Positions 53,570-62,665 of a DNA stretch of 64,000 nt are shown here, piece after piece; within the stretch, counting starts at the first letter, position 1; every line of letters begins with the position of its first letter. The DNA comes from Chitinophagaceae bacterium. GTDB taxonomy: Bacteria > Bacteroidota > Bacteroidia > Chitinophagales > Chitinophagaceae. The notes below the pieces were generated by a model. That model worked only from the letters and a program-made list of their open reading frames with translations. It was not told the DNA's origin and did no database searches. Where the stretch lies: positions 97,147 through 161,146 of the forward strand of contig JALHNJ010000011.1 of NCBI GenBank assembly GCA_022843585.1, read 5' to 3'. Made by a program: the position numbers and the translations under genes.

Positions 53570-53632
53570 TTAGCGAACAAAACCCTGAAGAGTGCGACGC
53601 AACAGACGATGACCGGAGTTACTGTCGCTGGT
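53570..53632 (-). repeat. Dispersed intergenic repeat, copy 2 (inverted)
   Basis: The 24-bp core at 53588-53611 is identical to copy 1 in reverse orientation, so the AbiV gene is enclosed by a perfect inverted repeat. Outside the core, GTTCGCTA-like and ACCAGCGACAGTAA-like parts match copy 3. Confidence 0.85.
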
Positions 53633-53644
53633 AAAAAAACAAGA

Positions 53645-53724
53645 AAACCACAGAGACAGGGAGACAGAGGGCGGCACAGAGAAAAGCCTCCGTGTTACTC
53701 CGTGCCTTTGTGCCTCCGTGGTTT
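53645..53724. repeat. CACAGAG-type palindromic repeat upstream of rtcB
   Basis: An 80-bp imperfect palindrome: AAACCACAGAG at one end, CTCCGTGGTTT at the other, with CACAGAG/CTCCGTG steps inside. Such palindromes recur in intergenic spaces of many bacterial genomes. It ends 14 bp before rtcB and could affect its expression. Confidence 0.8.
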
Positions 53725-53738
53725 AAAAAAAACTTATA

Positions 53739-55190
53739 ATGAGCAAATTAAAAATAACAGGAAAAGAATTAAGAGCTATCGGCTTTCCGGAAGGACCGGT
53801 GATAAGCGTAGCCATGAATGTGATGCAAAAAAATTATAAGCATCAGAAGAAGGAGGAAGTGATGGAATTATTGAAGAAAGTACTGGCAAGCCCAATAGAA
53901 TATAAAGATGATGCAGTGCTGGCATTGATCGCTGAGCAATTATTGCCAAAGCCATCAACAGATGGGGCGGAGACATCGTTGAATCAATCAGGAATTCAAT
54001 TCAATGTATTCGGACAGGAACATATTGAAGAAGGAGCCATGCACCAGATGTACACTGCGGCTAAATTACCGATTGCCGTGGCGGGAGCATTAATGCCCGA
54101 TGCACATAGCGGTTATGGTTTACCAATTGGCGGAGTGCTGGCAACAGCCAATGCAGTGATTCCTTATGGAGTAGGGGTGGATATTGGGTGCAGAATGTGT
54201 TTGAGCATTTTTGATATTGATCCAAAGGAGTTGATACAAAGAGAATCGTATTTCGCAAGAGAGATCAACGAAGCCACTTTGTTTGGAAGTGGTGGCCAGT
54301 TTGACCATACCGCCGATCATGAAGTGATGGAGAGCAAAGCTTTTTATGAAATGCCATTACTTAAAAATTTGCATGGCCGTGCATGGAAGCAATTAGGCTC
54401 TTCCGGTTCAGGTAATCACTTTGTGGAGTTTGGTGTGGTAGAGATCGCAGAGAAAGATGAAGTGTTAGGTGTTGAGGCAGGTAACTATGTGGGATTGTTG
54501 TCTCACTCCGGTTCAAGAGCATTGGGAGCAAACATTGCCAATCACTATACAAAAATTGCCATCAGCAAAAGACGTTTGCCACATGATGCAAAAAATTTGG
54601 CCTGGTTAACATTGGATGAAGAAGAAGGAATGGAGTATTGGATCGCAATGAACCTGGCTGGTGATTATGCTTCTGCTTGCCACCATATCATTCATGCAAA
54701 GATTGCAAAGCAGTTGGGACGTAAACCAATGAAAATGGTTGAGAACCACCACAACTTTGCCTGGAAAGAACAATGGGAAGGAAAAGAAGTGATCGTTCAC
54801 CGTAAAGGTGCAACACCTGCGGGTAAAGATGTATTGGGAATTATTCCCGGCTCAATGACCGCTGATGGGTTTATTGTAAAAGGAAAAGGTGAATCGGCTG
54901 CTGTTAACTCTGCATCGCATGGTGCAGGAAGAAAGATGAGCCGTTCAAGAGCCATCGCTTCTGTTACTGATAAACAGTTTAGAGACGAATTAAAAAAGTT
55001 TGGTGTAAAACTGTTAGGGGGTGGATTGGATGAATCGCCTTTTGCTTATAAAGACATTGAAGTAGTAATGCAATCGCAAAAGCAATTAGTGGATATGGTA
55101 GGAAAGTTCACGCCGAAGATCGTTAAGATGGATGGAGCAAAGCATAGGAGTTGGGGAAAGAAAGGGAAAGAAGAAACAATGGGCGAATAA
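53739..55190 (+). CDS. rtcB: RNA ligase RtcB (3'-phosphate, 5'-hydroxyl ligase)
   Basis: 483 residues. The RtcB signatures are all present: MPDAHSGYGLPIG (119-131), GVGVDIGCRM (144-153, metal-binding Cys151), GSSGSGNHFVEFG (220-232, His227), SHSGSR (255-260, His256) and the GTP-guanylylated His394 in NSASHGAGRKMSRS. RtcB joins RNA ends left by tRNA splicing or by anticodon nucleases, using GTP and manganese. No archease gene is seen nearby. The island of tRNAs, slipin, AAA ATPase and HEPN protein makes tRNA repair its likely task here. Confidence 0.97.
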   Translation: MSKLKITGKELRAIGFPEGPVISVAMNVMQKNYKHQKKEEVMELLKKVLASPIEYKDDAVLALIAEQLLPKPSTDGAETSLNQSGIQFNVFGQEHIEEGAMHQMYTAAKLPIAVAGALMPDAHSGYGLPIGGVLATANAVIPYGVGVDIGCRMCLSIFDIDPKELIQRESYFAREINEATLFGSGGQFDHTADHEVMESKAFYEMPLLKNLHGRAWKQLGSSGSGNHFVEFGVVEIAEKDEVLGVEAGNYVGLLSHSGSRALGANIANHYTKIAISKRRLPHDAKNLAWLTLDEEEGMEYWIAMNLAGDYASACHHIIHAKIAKQLGRKPMKMVENHHNFAWKEQWEGKEVIVHRKGATPAGKDVLGIIPGSMTADGFIVKGKGESAAVNSASHGAGRKMSRSRAIASVTDKQFRDELKKFGVKLLGGGLDESPFAYKDIEVVMQSQKQLVDMVGKFTPKIVKMDGAKHRSWGKKGKEETMGE

Positions 55191-55192
55191 AA

Positions 55193-55225
55193 AAAGCCCC
55201 GCCGGTGATAAACTAGCGGGGCTTT
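55193..55225. terminator. Bidirectional terminator between rtcB and tRNA-Glu
   Basis: AAAGCCCCGC pairs with GCGGGGCTTT. An A run precedes it, giving a T run on the minus strand for tRNA-Glu; on plus it follows the rtcB stop by 2 bp. Confidence 0.9.
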
Positions 55226-55226
55226 G

Positions 55227-55298
55227 TAGCCCGTACGAGATTCGAACTCGTATCACCACCGTGAAAGGGTGGTGTCCTAACCCTTAGACGAACGGGCC
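55227..55298 (-). tRNA. tRNA-Glu (TTC), housekeeping type
   Basis: Minus-strand cloverleaf: acceptor GGCCCGT/ACGGGCT, D arm CGTCTAAGGGTTAGGAC, anticodon arm CCACC-CTTTCAC-GGTGG, T arm ACGAG-TTCGAAT-CTCGT. Strong GC-rich stems. Same anticodon as array tRNA 2. Confidence 0.96.
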
Positions 55299-55448
55299 GT
55301 TTTAAGGGACGGCAAAGATAGGTTTGCAGCAGTTTTTAGCCAAATGTTTTTCCCATTCTTTTATGCACTATATAATATTATATATGGTGGAAAACTGCTC
55401 TCGCCATTTTACGCAAATCTGATATACCCAAACACAGCCGGTTTTCAT

Positions 55449-55456
55449 ACCTTTGC
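55449..55456 (+). promoter_or_regulatory. Candidate -7 element of gap
   Basis: TACCTTTG matches TAnnTTTG 29 bp before the gap start. A clear TTTG at -33 is not visible. Confidence 0.45.
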
Positions 55457-55484
55457 CCCTCATTTTAATATAAACTAGTTCAAC

Positions 55485-56498
55485 ATGAGTACAGTAAAAG
55501 TTGCCATCAATGGCTTTGGTCGTATCGGCCGCCTCGTTTACCGCCAGATCTATAAAATGGAAGGAATTGATGTGGTAGCCATTAATGATTTGACAAGCCC
55601 TCAGGTTTTGGCGCACCTTTTAAAGTATGATAGTGCTCAGGGTCGTTTTGATGCGGAAGTTAAAGCTACCGAAGACTCAATTGTAGTAAACGGAGATACA
55701 GTAAAAATATATGCGCAGAAAGATCCATCACAAATTCCATGGGGAAGCCATGATGTGGATGTGGTAATTGAAAGCACTGGTTTCTTTGCCGATAAGGATA
55801 AAGCTGCTGCACATATTAAAGCTGGTGCCAAAAGAGTAGTTATTTCTGCACCTGCTACAGGCGAATTAAAAACCGTTGTATTCAACGTAAACCATGAAAT
55901 ATTAGATGGTAGCGAAACGATCATTTCTTGTGCGTCATGTACTACCAATTGCCTGGCACCAATGGCAAAAGTGTTGAATGATAAATATGGTATCGTAACT
56001 GGTATCATGACAACGATCCATGCCTACACAAACGACCAGAATACATTAGATGCACCACATCCTAAAGGTGATCTTCGTCGTGCAAGAGCAGCTGCTGCCA
56101 ATATTGTTCCTAATACAACCGGAGCAGCGAAAGCAATTGGTTTGGTATTGCCTGAATTAAAAGGAAAATTAGATGGTAGTGCACAAAGAGTTCCAACTAT
56201 TACTGGTTCCCTGACAGAGCTAACTTCTATTCTTGGAAAAACAGTAACTGCAGAACAGATAAACGCAGATATGAAAGCAGCTTCCAACGAAAGCTTCGGT
56301 TATACAGAAGATGAAATTGTAAGCAGCGATATCATCGGAATTCATTTCGGTTCCTTATTTGATGCTACGCAAACTAAAGTAATGACCGTAGGAGATAAGC
56401 AACTGGTAAAAACGGTGAGTTGGTATGATAATGAAATGAGCTACGTTAGTCAACTGGTAAGAACAGTAAATTATTTTGCCAAGCTGATTAGCAAGTAA
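55485..56498 (+). CDS. gap: Glyceraldehyde-3-phosphate dehydrogenase, type I
   Basis: 337 residues. NAD site INGFGRIGR (8-16), catalytic Cys152 in [12 protein letters not shown], and [16 protein letters not shown] signatures. Glycolytic enzyme, with pgk in the same cluster two genes downstream. Confidence 0.97.
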   Translation: MSTVKVAINGFGRIGRLVYRQIYKMEGIDVVAINDLTSPQVLAHLLKYDSAQGRFDAEVKATEDSIVVNGDTVKIYAQKDPSQIPWGSHDVDVVIESTGFFADKDKAAAHIKAGAKRVVISAPATGELKTVVFNVNHEILDGSETIISCASCTTNCLAPMAKVLNDKYGIVTGIMTTIHAYTNDQNTLDAPHPKGDLRRARAAAANIVPNTTGAAKAIGLVLPELKGKLDGSAQRVPTITGSLTELTSILGKTVTAEQINADMKAASNESFGYTEDEIVSSDIIGIHFGSLFDATQTKVMTVGDKQLVKTVSWYDNEMSYVSQLVRTVNYFAKLISK

Positions 56499-56566
56499 AT
56501 ATCATAAGCACACCAAAGGACGAATTGATTTTTGGCAATTGTTGCGGCATTTAATAGCAATCGGGT

Positions 56567-56923
56567 ATGAAAATTAAAAATATTGCAGGGCTTTCAGCTG
56601 AAGACTTACAAAAAGAAAATGATAGGGGTGGGAGGTTTGTTTATTATGCATACACTATTTCCCTGCTGGTAGTAACTTTAAAGCGAACGTCTGGAGTTTA
56701 TCTTTTAAAAAAAGGCGAGAATGAAAAAGTAAAAGGGCTTCCCTTCACTATTTTATCCCTTCTTTTTGGATGGTGGGGAATTCCTTTCGGTCCCAAGTAC
56801 ACCCTTCAGAGTATTCGTACAAATATCAATGGGGGTAAAGATGTAACAGATGAAGTAATGGCAACTGTCGCCGGTCATCTTTTGTTCAGGGAAACACAAA
56901 GCAAGAAAGTTGTTCATCAATAG
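56567..56923 (+). CDS. Small membrane-associated protein between gap and pgk
   Basis: 118 residues. A polar N-terminus (LSAEDLQKENDRGGRFVYYA), then two hydrophobic stretches (about 25-37 and 60-75, FTILSLLFGWWGIPFGPKYT). The motif WWGIPFGPKYT recurs in small Bacteroidota membrane proteins. It has no assigned function. 24 bp before pgk, same strand, so probably in the glycolytic operon. Confidence 0.6.
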   Translation: MKIKNIAGLSAEDLQKENDRGGRFVYYAYTISLLVVTLKRTSGVYLLKKGENEKVKGLPFTILSLLFGWWGIPFGPKYTLQSIRTNINGGKDVTDEVMATVAGHLLFRETQSKKVVHQ

Positions 56924-56946
56924 TGTATCATTTTTAAATTAATACT

Positions 56947-58143
56947 ATGTCAGAATTTTCGGCCTATAATTTTAAAGGACAAAAAGCATTAGTTCGTGTA
57001 GATTTTAATGTGCCGTTAAATGACAAGTTTGAAATTACGGATGATACCAGGATGAGAGCTGCTTTTCCAACGATCAAGAAAATTCTGGCAGACGGTGGTA
57101 TGGTAATATTGATGAGCCACTTCGGTAGACCGAAAGATGGACCGGAAGAAAAGTTTTCTCTTAAACCTTTGATACAACATCTAAGCGATTTGCTCAGTGG
57201 CACTACCGTTTTCTTTGCAAATGACTGTGTGGGTGAGCAAGCATATCTTACAGCTAGTATGATGCGACCGGGCGAAGTGTTGTTATTAGAGAATCTTCGT
57301 TTTTACAAAGAAGAAGAAAAGGGAGATGAAAAATTTGCGGAGAAATTATCAAAACTGGGTGATGTATGGGTAAATGATGCTTTCGGAACAGCACACCGGG
57401 CTCATGCATCTACAGCGGTAATTGCAAAATTCTTTCCTGCTGATAAAAAAATGTTCGGCTTATTAATGGAAAGCGAAGTAGCCAGTGCAGAAAAAGTATT
57501 ACATAAAGCAGAAAAACCTTTTGTAGCAATCATCGGCGGCGCAAAAGTGAGTGATAAAATTCTCATTATAGAAAATCTGTTGGAAAGAGCTACCGACATA
57601 ATCATAGGTGGTGGTATGGCATATACCTTTATGAAAGCTAAAGGCGGACAAATTGGAAATTCACTTTGCGAAGAAGAACGTCTTGATACAGCCTTAGAAA
57701 TTCTGAGAAAAGCGGAAGAGAAAAATGTTTGCATTCATCTGCCATCTGATTCTATAATTGCAGATAAGTTTGCTGCTGATGCAGAAACTTCAGTGGCCCC
57801 AAGTAATAATATTCCTGATGGCTGGATGGGTTTAGATATTGGTGCTAATGCTTGCGACCAGTTCTCCAACGTCATAAAAAATTCTAAAACTATTTTGTGG
57901 AATGGCCCCATGGGTGTTTTTGAAATGCCTAAATTTCAAAATGGAACTAAAACTATTGCAATCGCAATCGCTGAAGCTACACAAGATGGTGCTTTCTCAT
58001 TAGTAGGCGGAGGTGATTCAGTGGCAGCTGTTAATCAATTCGGTTTCACTGATAAAGTCAGCTATGTATCTACCGGTGGTGGCGCTATGCTGGAATACTT
58101 CGAGGGCAAAGTATTGCCTGGTATTGCTGCAGTAAATAGCTAA
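56947..58143 (+). CDS. pgk: Phosphoglycerate kinase
   Basis: 398 residues, full length. VRVDFNVPL at the start (Arg/Asp/Asn substrate site), HFGRPK, the hinge region [12 protein letters not shown], and the C-terminal nucleotide motif [16 protein letters not shown]. It catalyses ATP formation from 1,3-bisphosphoglycerate. It converges on the next gene with only 1 bp between stops. Confidence 0.97.
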   Translation: MSEFSAYNFKGQKALVRVDFNVPLNDKFEITDDTRMRAAFPTIKKILADGGMVILMSHFGRPKDGPEEKFSLKPLIQHLSDLLSGTTVFFANDCVGEQAYLTASMMRPGEVLLLENLRFYKEEEKGDEKFAEKLSKLGDVWVNDAFGTAHRAHASTAVIAKFFPADKKMFGLLMESEVASAEKVLHKAEKPFVAIIGGAKVSDKILIIENLLERATDIIIGGGMAYTFMKAKGGQIGNSLCEEERLDTALEILRKAEEKNVCIHLPSDSIIADKFAADAETSVAPSNNIPDGWMGLDIGANACDQFSNVIKNSKTILWNGPMGVFEMPKFQNGTKTIAIAIAEATQDGAFSLVGGGDSVAAVNQFGFTDKVSYVSTGGGAMLEYFEGKVLPGIAAVNS

Positions 58144-58144
58144 G

Positions 58145-59251
58145 TCACTCCTTGCTTATTTCAATAATCTTATCATTATTGCCTCCATTGCTGGTGCAGA
58201 TGTATACTTTTCCTGTTGGTGAAATACAAATATCTCTCATTCTTCCATAATCGTTTACAAAGAATTCATTTGTTTCAACTATAGTGTTGAAACTATTACT
58301 CATCTTCATCTGGTATAGCCTTGCGTCTTTCAATGCAACCATCAGCAATGAGTTTTTCCATTGTGGTATAAGGTCATTATTGTAGTAGTCAAGTCCGCAG
58401 GCAGCAGTAGTTGGTGTCCACACTTTTAGCGGCTCTTTTACATTGTTTGTGGTGCAAAAACTTTGCTCTGCAGTTTCGTTACAAAATCCTCTCACATCCG
58501 GCCATCCATAATTTCTTCCTTTTTCAATAATATTTATTTCATCATCGCTTGATGGTCCATGTTCTGAACTGTATAATATATTATTGGCAAATACAAGTCC
58601 TTGTGCGTTGCGATGACCGATACTCCAGTATGGATTTCCTGCAACAGGATTGTCAACCGGAATACCTCCATCAAGATTTAATCGTAGTACTTTGCCGCTT
58701 AAAGAAGAAACGTTTTGTGGCAATGTAGTGTTATTAGCATCCCCTGTGGTAATAAATAATTTTAAGTCAGGCGTTATAACAAGGCGGCATCCATTATGAA
58801 TAGAAGCAGCCGGAATATTTTCAATAATTGTAACCGGGTTAATTAATGCAGTTCCATTATAGGTATAACGTACAACTTTTTCTTTATAGCCTCCTGAATT
58901 ATAATTATAAGCTACAAATACTTGGGGTGTTGTAGCAAAATTGGGATGAAGAACCATCCCTAATAAACCTCCTTCTCCGTTCGTAGCGGTTTCAGTAACG
59001 GTATGTAAGAGAGTTACTACACCAGTTTCAGGGTTTAGTCGGCTGATTTTTCCACCTCTTTCAGTGATCCAGATAAAATTATCGGGTCCCCATACTATCT
59101 CCCAGGGAAAATTGAGTCCTTCTGCAATTATGGATTCCTTTAAAACTACAGGGTTGGAGTCTGTCGGATTGTTGTCATCATCTTTTTTGCACTGGGAGAA
59201 AAGTAGTACACAAACAACAAGCAAGGCAGATGTTCTTTTACAAAAATGCAT
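58145..59251 (-). CDS. PQQ-dependent sugar dehydrogenase-like lipoprotein
   Basis: 368 residues with lipoprotein signal (LLFSQCKKDDD, Cys about 21) and a six-bladed beta-propeller of the GSDH/sorbosone dehydrogenase family: FPWEIVWGPDNFIWITERGG, GHRNAQGLVF, SEHGPSSDDEINII and GRNYGWP. These are typical quinoprotein aldose dehydrogenase motifs. Substrate cannot be told. It would oxidise sugars in the periplasm if PQQ is available. Confidence 0.85.
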   Translation of the reverse strand: MHFCKRTSALLVVCVLLFSQCKKDDDNNPTDSNPVVLKESIIAEGLNFPWEIVWGPDNFIWITERGGKISRLNPETGVVTLLHTVTETATNGEGGLLGMVLHPNFATTPQVFVAYNYNSGGYKEKVVRYTYNGTALINPVTIIENIPAASIHNGCRLVITPDLKLFITTGDANNTTLPQNVSSLSGKVLRLNLDGGIPVDNPVAGNPYWSIGHRNAQGLVFANNILYSSEHGPSSDDEINIIEKGRNYGWPDVRGFCNETAEQSFCTTNNVKEPLKVWTPTTAACGLDYYNNDLIPQWKNSLLMVALKDARLYQMKMSNSFNTIVETNEFFVNDYGRMRDICISPTGKVYICTSNGGNNDKIIEISKE

Positions 59252-59396
59252 AAATATGGATTTGCAAATTCGGGGCTAAAACCATGCCGTAGGGTCGCCT
59301 GCTTGCAATTTACCGACAGTAATACTCGGCTAACCGAAAAATTACTCTGAAGAATTACAAAAACGCTAATTTTATTCTCTAATAAAAAATACTAAA

Positions 59397-59978
59397 ATGA
59401 AAGGAACCCGTAACATTGGACTTTTAGCTGTTGGTGCTCTGCTAATAATTTTATTTATGTGGGGCTGTAACATAAGAAATGGTTTAGCAAGCAGCGAAAC
59501 CGATATAAAAGGAAAGTGGGGACAAGTGCAAACGCAATACAATCGGAAAGCAAAATTGTATGAAAATGTTGTAAACACTATTAAAGGTGCAGCAACCAAC
59601 GAGGATACCACTCTTATCAAGATTGTACAAATGCGATCAAGAGTTCCAAACATTACAGATGCATCCACTCCGGCACAAGTAGCCGAAGCTGATCGTCAGT
59701 TGAATGCTGTTGGCCGCTCAGCGCTTAATATTAATATCGAGGCTTATCCAACTTTGAAGGCAACAGATCTTTTTAGAGATCTGCAAGCCCAGATTGAAGG
59801 AACAGAAAATCGGGTAACCGTGGCATTGAATGATTGGAATACTGCTATCACTAATTTTAATCAAAAGGTAGTTAAGTTCCCTTCTAATTTAATAGCTGGT
59901 ATGCTGGGGTATAAGCAAAAAGATAATTATACCGCTCCGGAAGGTTCAGAAGATACAAAAGTGGATTTTAGTAAATAA
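59397..59978 (+). CDS. LemA-family protein
   Basis: 193 residues with one N-terminal membrane helix (about 9-25, LLAVGALLIILFMWG) and a coiled LemA domain: YNRKAKLYENVVNTIKG, a variable middle, and NDWNTAITNFNQKV near the end. The usual FPxxLIA is present as FPSNLIAGMLGY. It forms a three-gene set with two TPM proteins, a common arrangement; function is unknown. Confidence 0.9.
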   Translation: MKGTRNIGLLAVGALLIILFMWGCNIRNGLASSETDIKGKWGQVQTQYNRKAKLYENVVNTIKGAATNEDTTLIKIVQMRSRVPNITDASTPAQVAEADRQLNAVGRSALNINIEAYPTLKATDLFRDLQAQIEGTENRVTVALNDWNTAITNFNQKVVKFPSNLIAGMLGYKQKDNYTAPEGSEDTKVDFSK

Positions 59979-59993
59979 TTCTAACCGAACTCC

Positions 59994-60455
59994 GTGAAGT
60001 TATTCCCCTGGCAAAAAATAAAACCTCTTTTCAATGAGGAGGATACCCGGCTTATTGTAAAAGCTGTTCGGCATGCCGAACAGCGTACAAGTGGCGAGGT
60101 TAGGGTATTCGTCGAAAGCCGTTGTAGCTGGCTGGATGCTATTGACAGGGCAGCAGAAATTTTCTTTACACTAAAAATGGAAAATACCGAGCAGCGTAAT
60201 GCTGTGTTAGTATATGTTGCCCTCAAAGATCATCAGTTGGCTGTTTTTGGAGATGAGGGAATACATAATAAAGTGGGAGCTGAATATTGGGTTAAAGTAG
60301 TTGGAGAAATGCTTTCCACTTTCAACAAAGAGAATTACGCCAAAGGAATAGCTGAATGTGTGATTCAAATTGGTGATGCTCTTACCACTCATTTCCCTTA
60401 CGACAAAGACACAGATAAAAACGAATTGCCCGATAATATCGTATTCGGCAAATAA
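59994..60455 (+). CDS. TPM-domain protein, soluble
   Basis: 153 residues matching the TPM (Psb32) phosphatase-like domain without signal peptide. Features include LIVKAVRHAEQRTSGEVRVF at about 19-38 and YVALKDHQLAVFGDEGIHNK at about 76-95. Second gene of the lemA-TPM-TPM cluster, with a 15-bp gap from lemA and 5 bp to the next gene. Probably works on or with the membrane-bound partner. Confidence 0.85.
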   Translation: MKLFPWQKIKPLFNEEDTRLIVKAVRHAEQRTSGEVRVFVESRCSWLDAIDRAAEIFFTLKMENTEQRNAVLVYVALKDHQLAVFGDEGIHNKVGAEYWVKVVGEMLSTFNKENYAKGIAECVIQIGDALTTHFPYDKDTDKNELPDNIVFGK

Positions 60456-60460
60456 TATTC

Positions 60461-61216
60461 ATGAAAAAATTGTTGGTCATACTGGGGTTGCTTTTTTCAT
60501 TTTGTGTTTCAGCGCAGATAGAAAAAGCAATTCCAAAAAGACCAAACCCGCCAAAGCTGGTAAATGATTTTACAGGAACACTTACGCAACAACAAGTTGA
60601 CGCCTTAGAAGCTAAGCTTGTTGCCTATGATGATAGTTCCTCAAACCAGATAGCCGTTGTAATAGTTAACACATTAGATGGTCATGATGTAAGTGATTAT
60701 GCATTTACCATTGGCCGTGAATGGGGGGTAGGTAATAAAGATAAAAACAACGGTATTGTTCTACTTGTTGCAAAAGAAGATAGAAAAGTAAATGTTCAGG
60801 TAGGTTATGGCCTTGAAGGAGCTGTGCCAGATGTTACTGCCAAACGAATAATTGAAAACGAAATTACCCCCAATTTCAAAGAAGGTAATTATTACCGGGG
60901 CATCGAAGAAGGTACTGATGCAATTATAAAAGCAACCCTGGGCGAATACACAGCCCCCGAGAATTACGGAAGTAAGAAAAGTAAAGGCATCAGTATTGGC
61001 AAGATCATTTTGATCGTTATAGTTCTTATCATCATATTCGGTGGTGGTGCTGCCGGTGCTGGTGGTGGTACCTATATGTCTAGGGGTGGCTTTGGTGGCT
61101 GGACTGGGGGTAGTGGAGGAGGAGGTTGGTCGGGTGGTGGTGGAAGTAGCGGCGGAGGATTCGGAGGTTTTGGCGGCGGCAGTTTTGGTGGTGGTGGTGC
61201 CAGTGGAAGTTGGTAA
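60461..61216 (+). CDS. YgcG-type TPM-domain membrane protein with Gly-rich tail
   Basis: 251 residues: signal peptide (about 1-19), TPM domain (about 32-155, VNDFTGTLTQQQVDALEAKL, GREWGVGNKDKNNGIVLLV, GYGLEGAVPD), one transmembrane helix (about 176-191) and a Gly/Ser-rich C-terminus ending GGGGASGSW, the standard YgcG layout. Exported to the periplasmic side. Confidence 0.9.
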   Translation: MKKLLVILGLLFSFCVSAQIEKAIPKRPNPPKLVNDFTGTLTQQQVDALEAKLVAYDDSSSNQIAVVIVNTLDGHDVSDYAFTIGREWGVGNKDKNNGIVLLVAKEDRKVNVQVGYGLEGAVPDVTAKRIIENEITPNFKEGNYYRGIEEGTDAIIKATLGEYTAPENYGSKKSKGISIGKIILIVIVLIIIFGGGAAGAGGGTYMSRGGFGGWTGGSGGGGWSGGGGSSGGGFGGFGGGSFGGGGASGSW

Positions 61217-61292
61217 CAAAACTTAAACAATCACGGCAAGCAAAGTCAATAGTTTTCAATTAAATTTGCTTACTACACCCAATGCCTGAAAA

Positions 61293-62660
61293 ATGAACAA
61301 GCTCCTCCTATGTCTTTCGTTTCTATTGGTTTCAGCAACAGCATCTGCACAAAAGGTGTTTTTTATTTACTTGCAGTCAGAATCCGAGCAGCCTTTTTTT
61401 ATAAAAATGAATGAGAAGGTACATAGCTCTTCAGCTACAGGTTATCTCATTCTTCCTAAATTGGTTGATAGTACTTATAACTTCACTCTCGGCTTTCCGC
61501 AAAATAAATGGCCGGAGCAAAAATTTGCTGTTACACTCAATAGAAAAGATCATGGTTATCTGGTAAAGAACTTTGGAGAAAAAGGCTGGGGGCTTTTTGA
61601 TTTGCAAACCTTGGCTGTACAAATGTCATCTTCCGCTATAGCAAAAGTTGAAACACCAGTTAAAGAAGAAAACAAAAATGTATCTGCATTTACAGACATT
61701 CTATCCAAAGCTTCAGATGACCCCTCATTAAAAGAAAAAACTCTTACACCCTCGGTAGAAGAAAAAAAACCTGTTGCAGTGGTTCAGCCAGAAGTAAAAC
61801 CTGAACCAAAAGTCGAAACAAAAAAAGAGGAAGTAAAAGAACAACCAGCAACTAAACCGGTAGAAATAATTCAACCACCAGAAGTAAAAAAAGAAGAACC
61901 TAAGCCAGAGATAAAAGAAACTCCACCAGTAAAACAACCAGAAATTGTTACAAAGCCAGGAGAAAAGAAAGAAGAAGTTGCTATCAAACCGATAGAAACT
62001 CCAACTTCTACAGAATCTAAACCTATACCTACGGAAACTGTTGTAGTTAAAGAAGAGCAAAGTAGTATCACTCTGGAAGAATATAAAAGATCAACCGTAT
62101 CAAAAAGATCAGAAAGTTCTACAACAGAAGGATTCGGCCTTACATTCATAGATGATTATGATAATGGCGCAAGAGACACTATAAAGATCCTCATCCCAAA
62201 TCCCAAAACAGTTGTTGCAATTAAGGAACAACCAAAAGAAGAAAAAAAATTTTTAGACATACAAGCATCACCCGCAACTGAGCCTGTTAAAGAGGAACCT
62301 AAAACTGTCACAACGGTTACTCCGGTGGCAACAGAAACAAAAACACCTGCCACTACTACCAAAGGAAATTGCAATGAAGTTGCCACAGAAAGCGATTTCT
62401 TCAAACTTCGCAAATCTATGGCCGCTGCGGAAAATGATGATGATATGATCAGCGAAGCAAGAAGGCAGTTCAAAGAAAAATGCTACACCACAGCACAATT
62501 AAAAAATCTCGGCACCTTATTCTTAAATGATGAGAATAAATATCGTTTCTTCGATGCAGCATATAACTACACTAGCGATAAGGAATCGTTCAGCAGTTTG
62601 CAGGCCGAATTAAAAGATGAATATTACATCAACCGTTTTAAAGCCATGCTTCGCAACTAA
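61293..62660 (+). CDS. Secreted protein with Pro/Glu/Lys-rich middle and DUF4476-like C-terminus
   Basis: 455 residues: signal peptide (about 1-19), a beta-type domain to about 115 (FFIYLQSESEQPFFIKMN), a long low-complexity region (about 120-360) rich in Lys, Glu, Pro, Val and Thr, and a C-terminal helical domain (about 365-455, FFKLRKSMAAAENDDDMISE, LGTLFLNDENKYRFFDAAYN). That last part matches DUF4476-type domains of Bacteroidota. Likely periplasmic, with an extended spacer reaching through the cell wall. Confidence 0.75.
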   Translation: MNKLLLCLSFLLVSATASAQKVFFIYLQSESEQPFFIKMNEKVHSSSATGYLILPKLVDSTYNFTLGFPQNKWPEQKFAVTLNRKDHGYLVKNFGEKGWGLFDLQTLAVQMSSSAIAKVETPVKEENKNVSAFTDILSKASDDPSLKEKTLTPSVEEKKPVAVVQPEVKPEPKVETKKEEVKEQPATKPVEIIQPPEVKKEEPKPEIKETPPVKQPEIVTKPGEKKEEVAIKPIETPTSTESKPIPTETVVVKEEQSSITLEEYKRSTVSKRSESSTTEGFGLTFIDDYDNGARDTIKILIPNPKTVVAIKEQPKEEKKFLDIQASPATEPVKEEPKTVTTVTPVATETKTPATTTKGNCNEVATESDFFKLRKSMAAAENDDDMISEARRQFKEKCYTTAQLKNLGTLFLNDENKYRFFDAAYNYTSDKESFSSLQAELKDEYYINRFKAMLRN

Positions 62661-62665
62661 TTTCA

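Noticed and set aside
61728..62060. Long antisense frame rich in Phe/Trp/Tyr
   Set aside because: It is the mirror of the Lys/Glu/Pro-rich codons of the sense gene.
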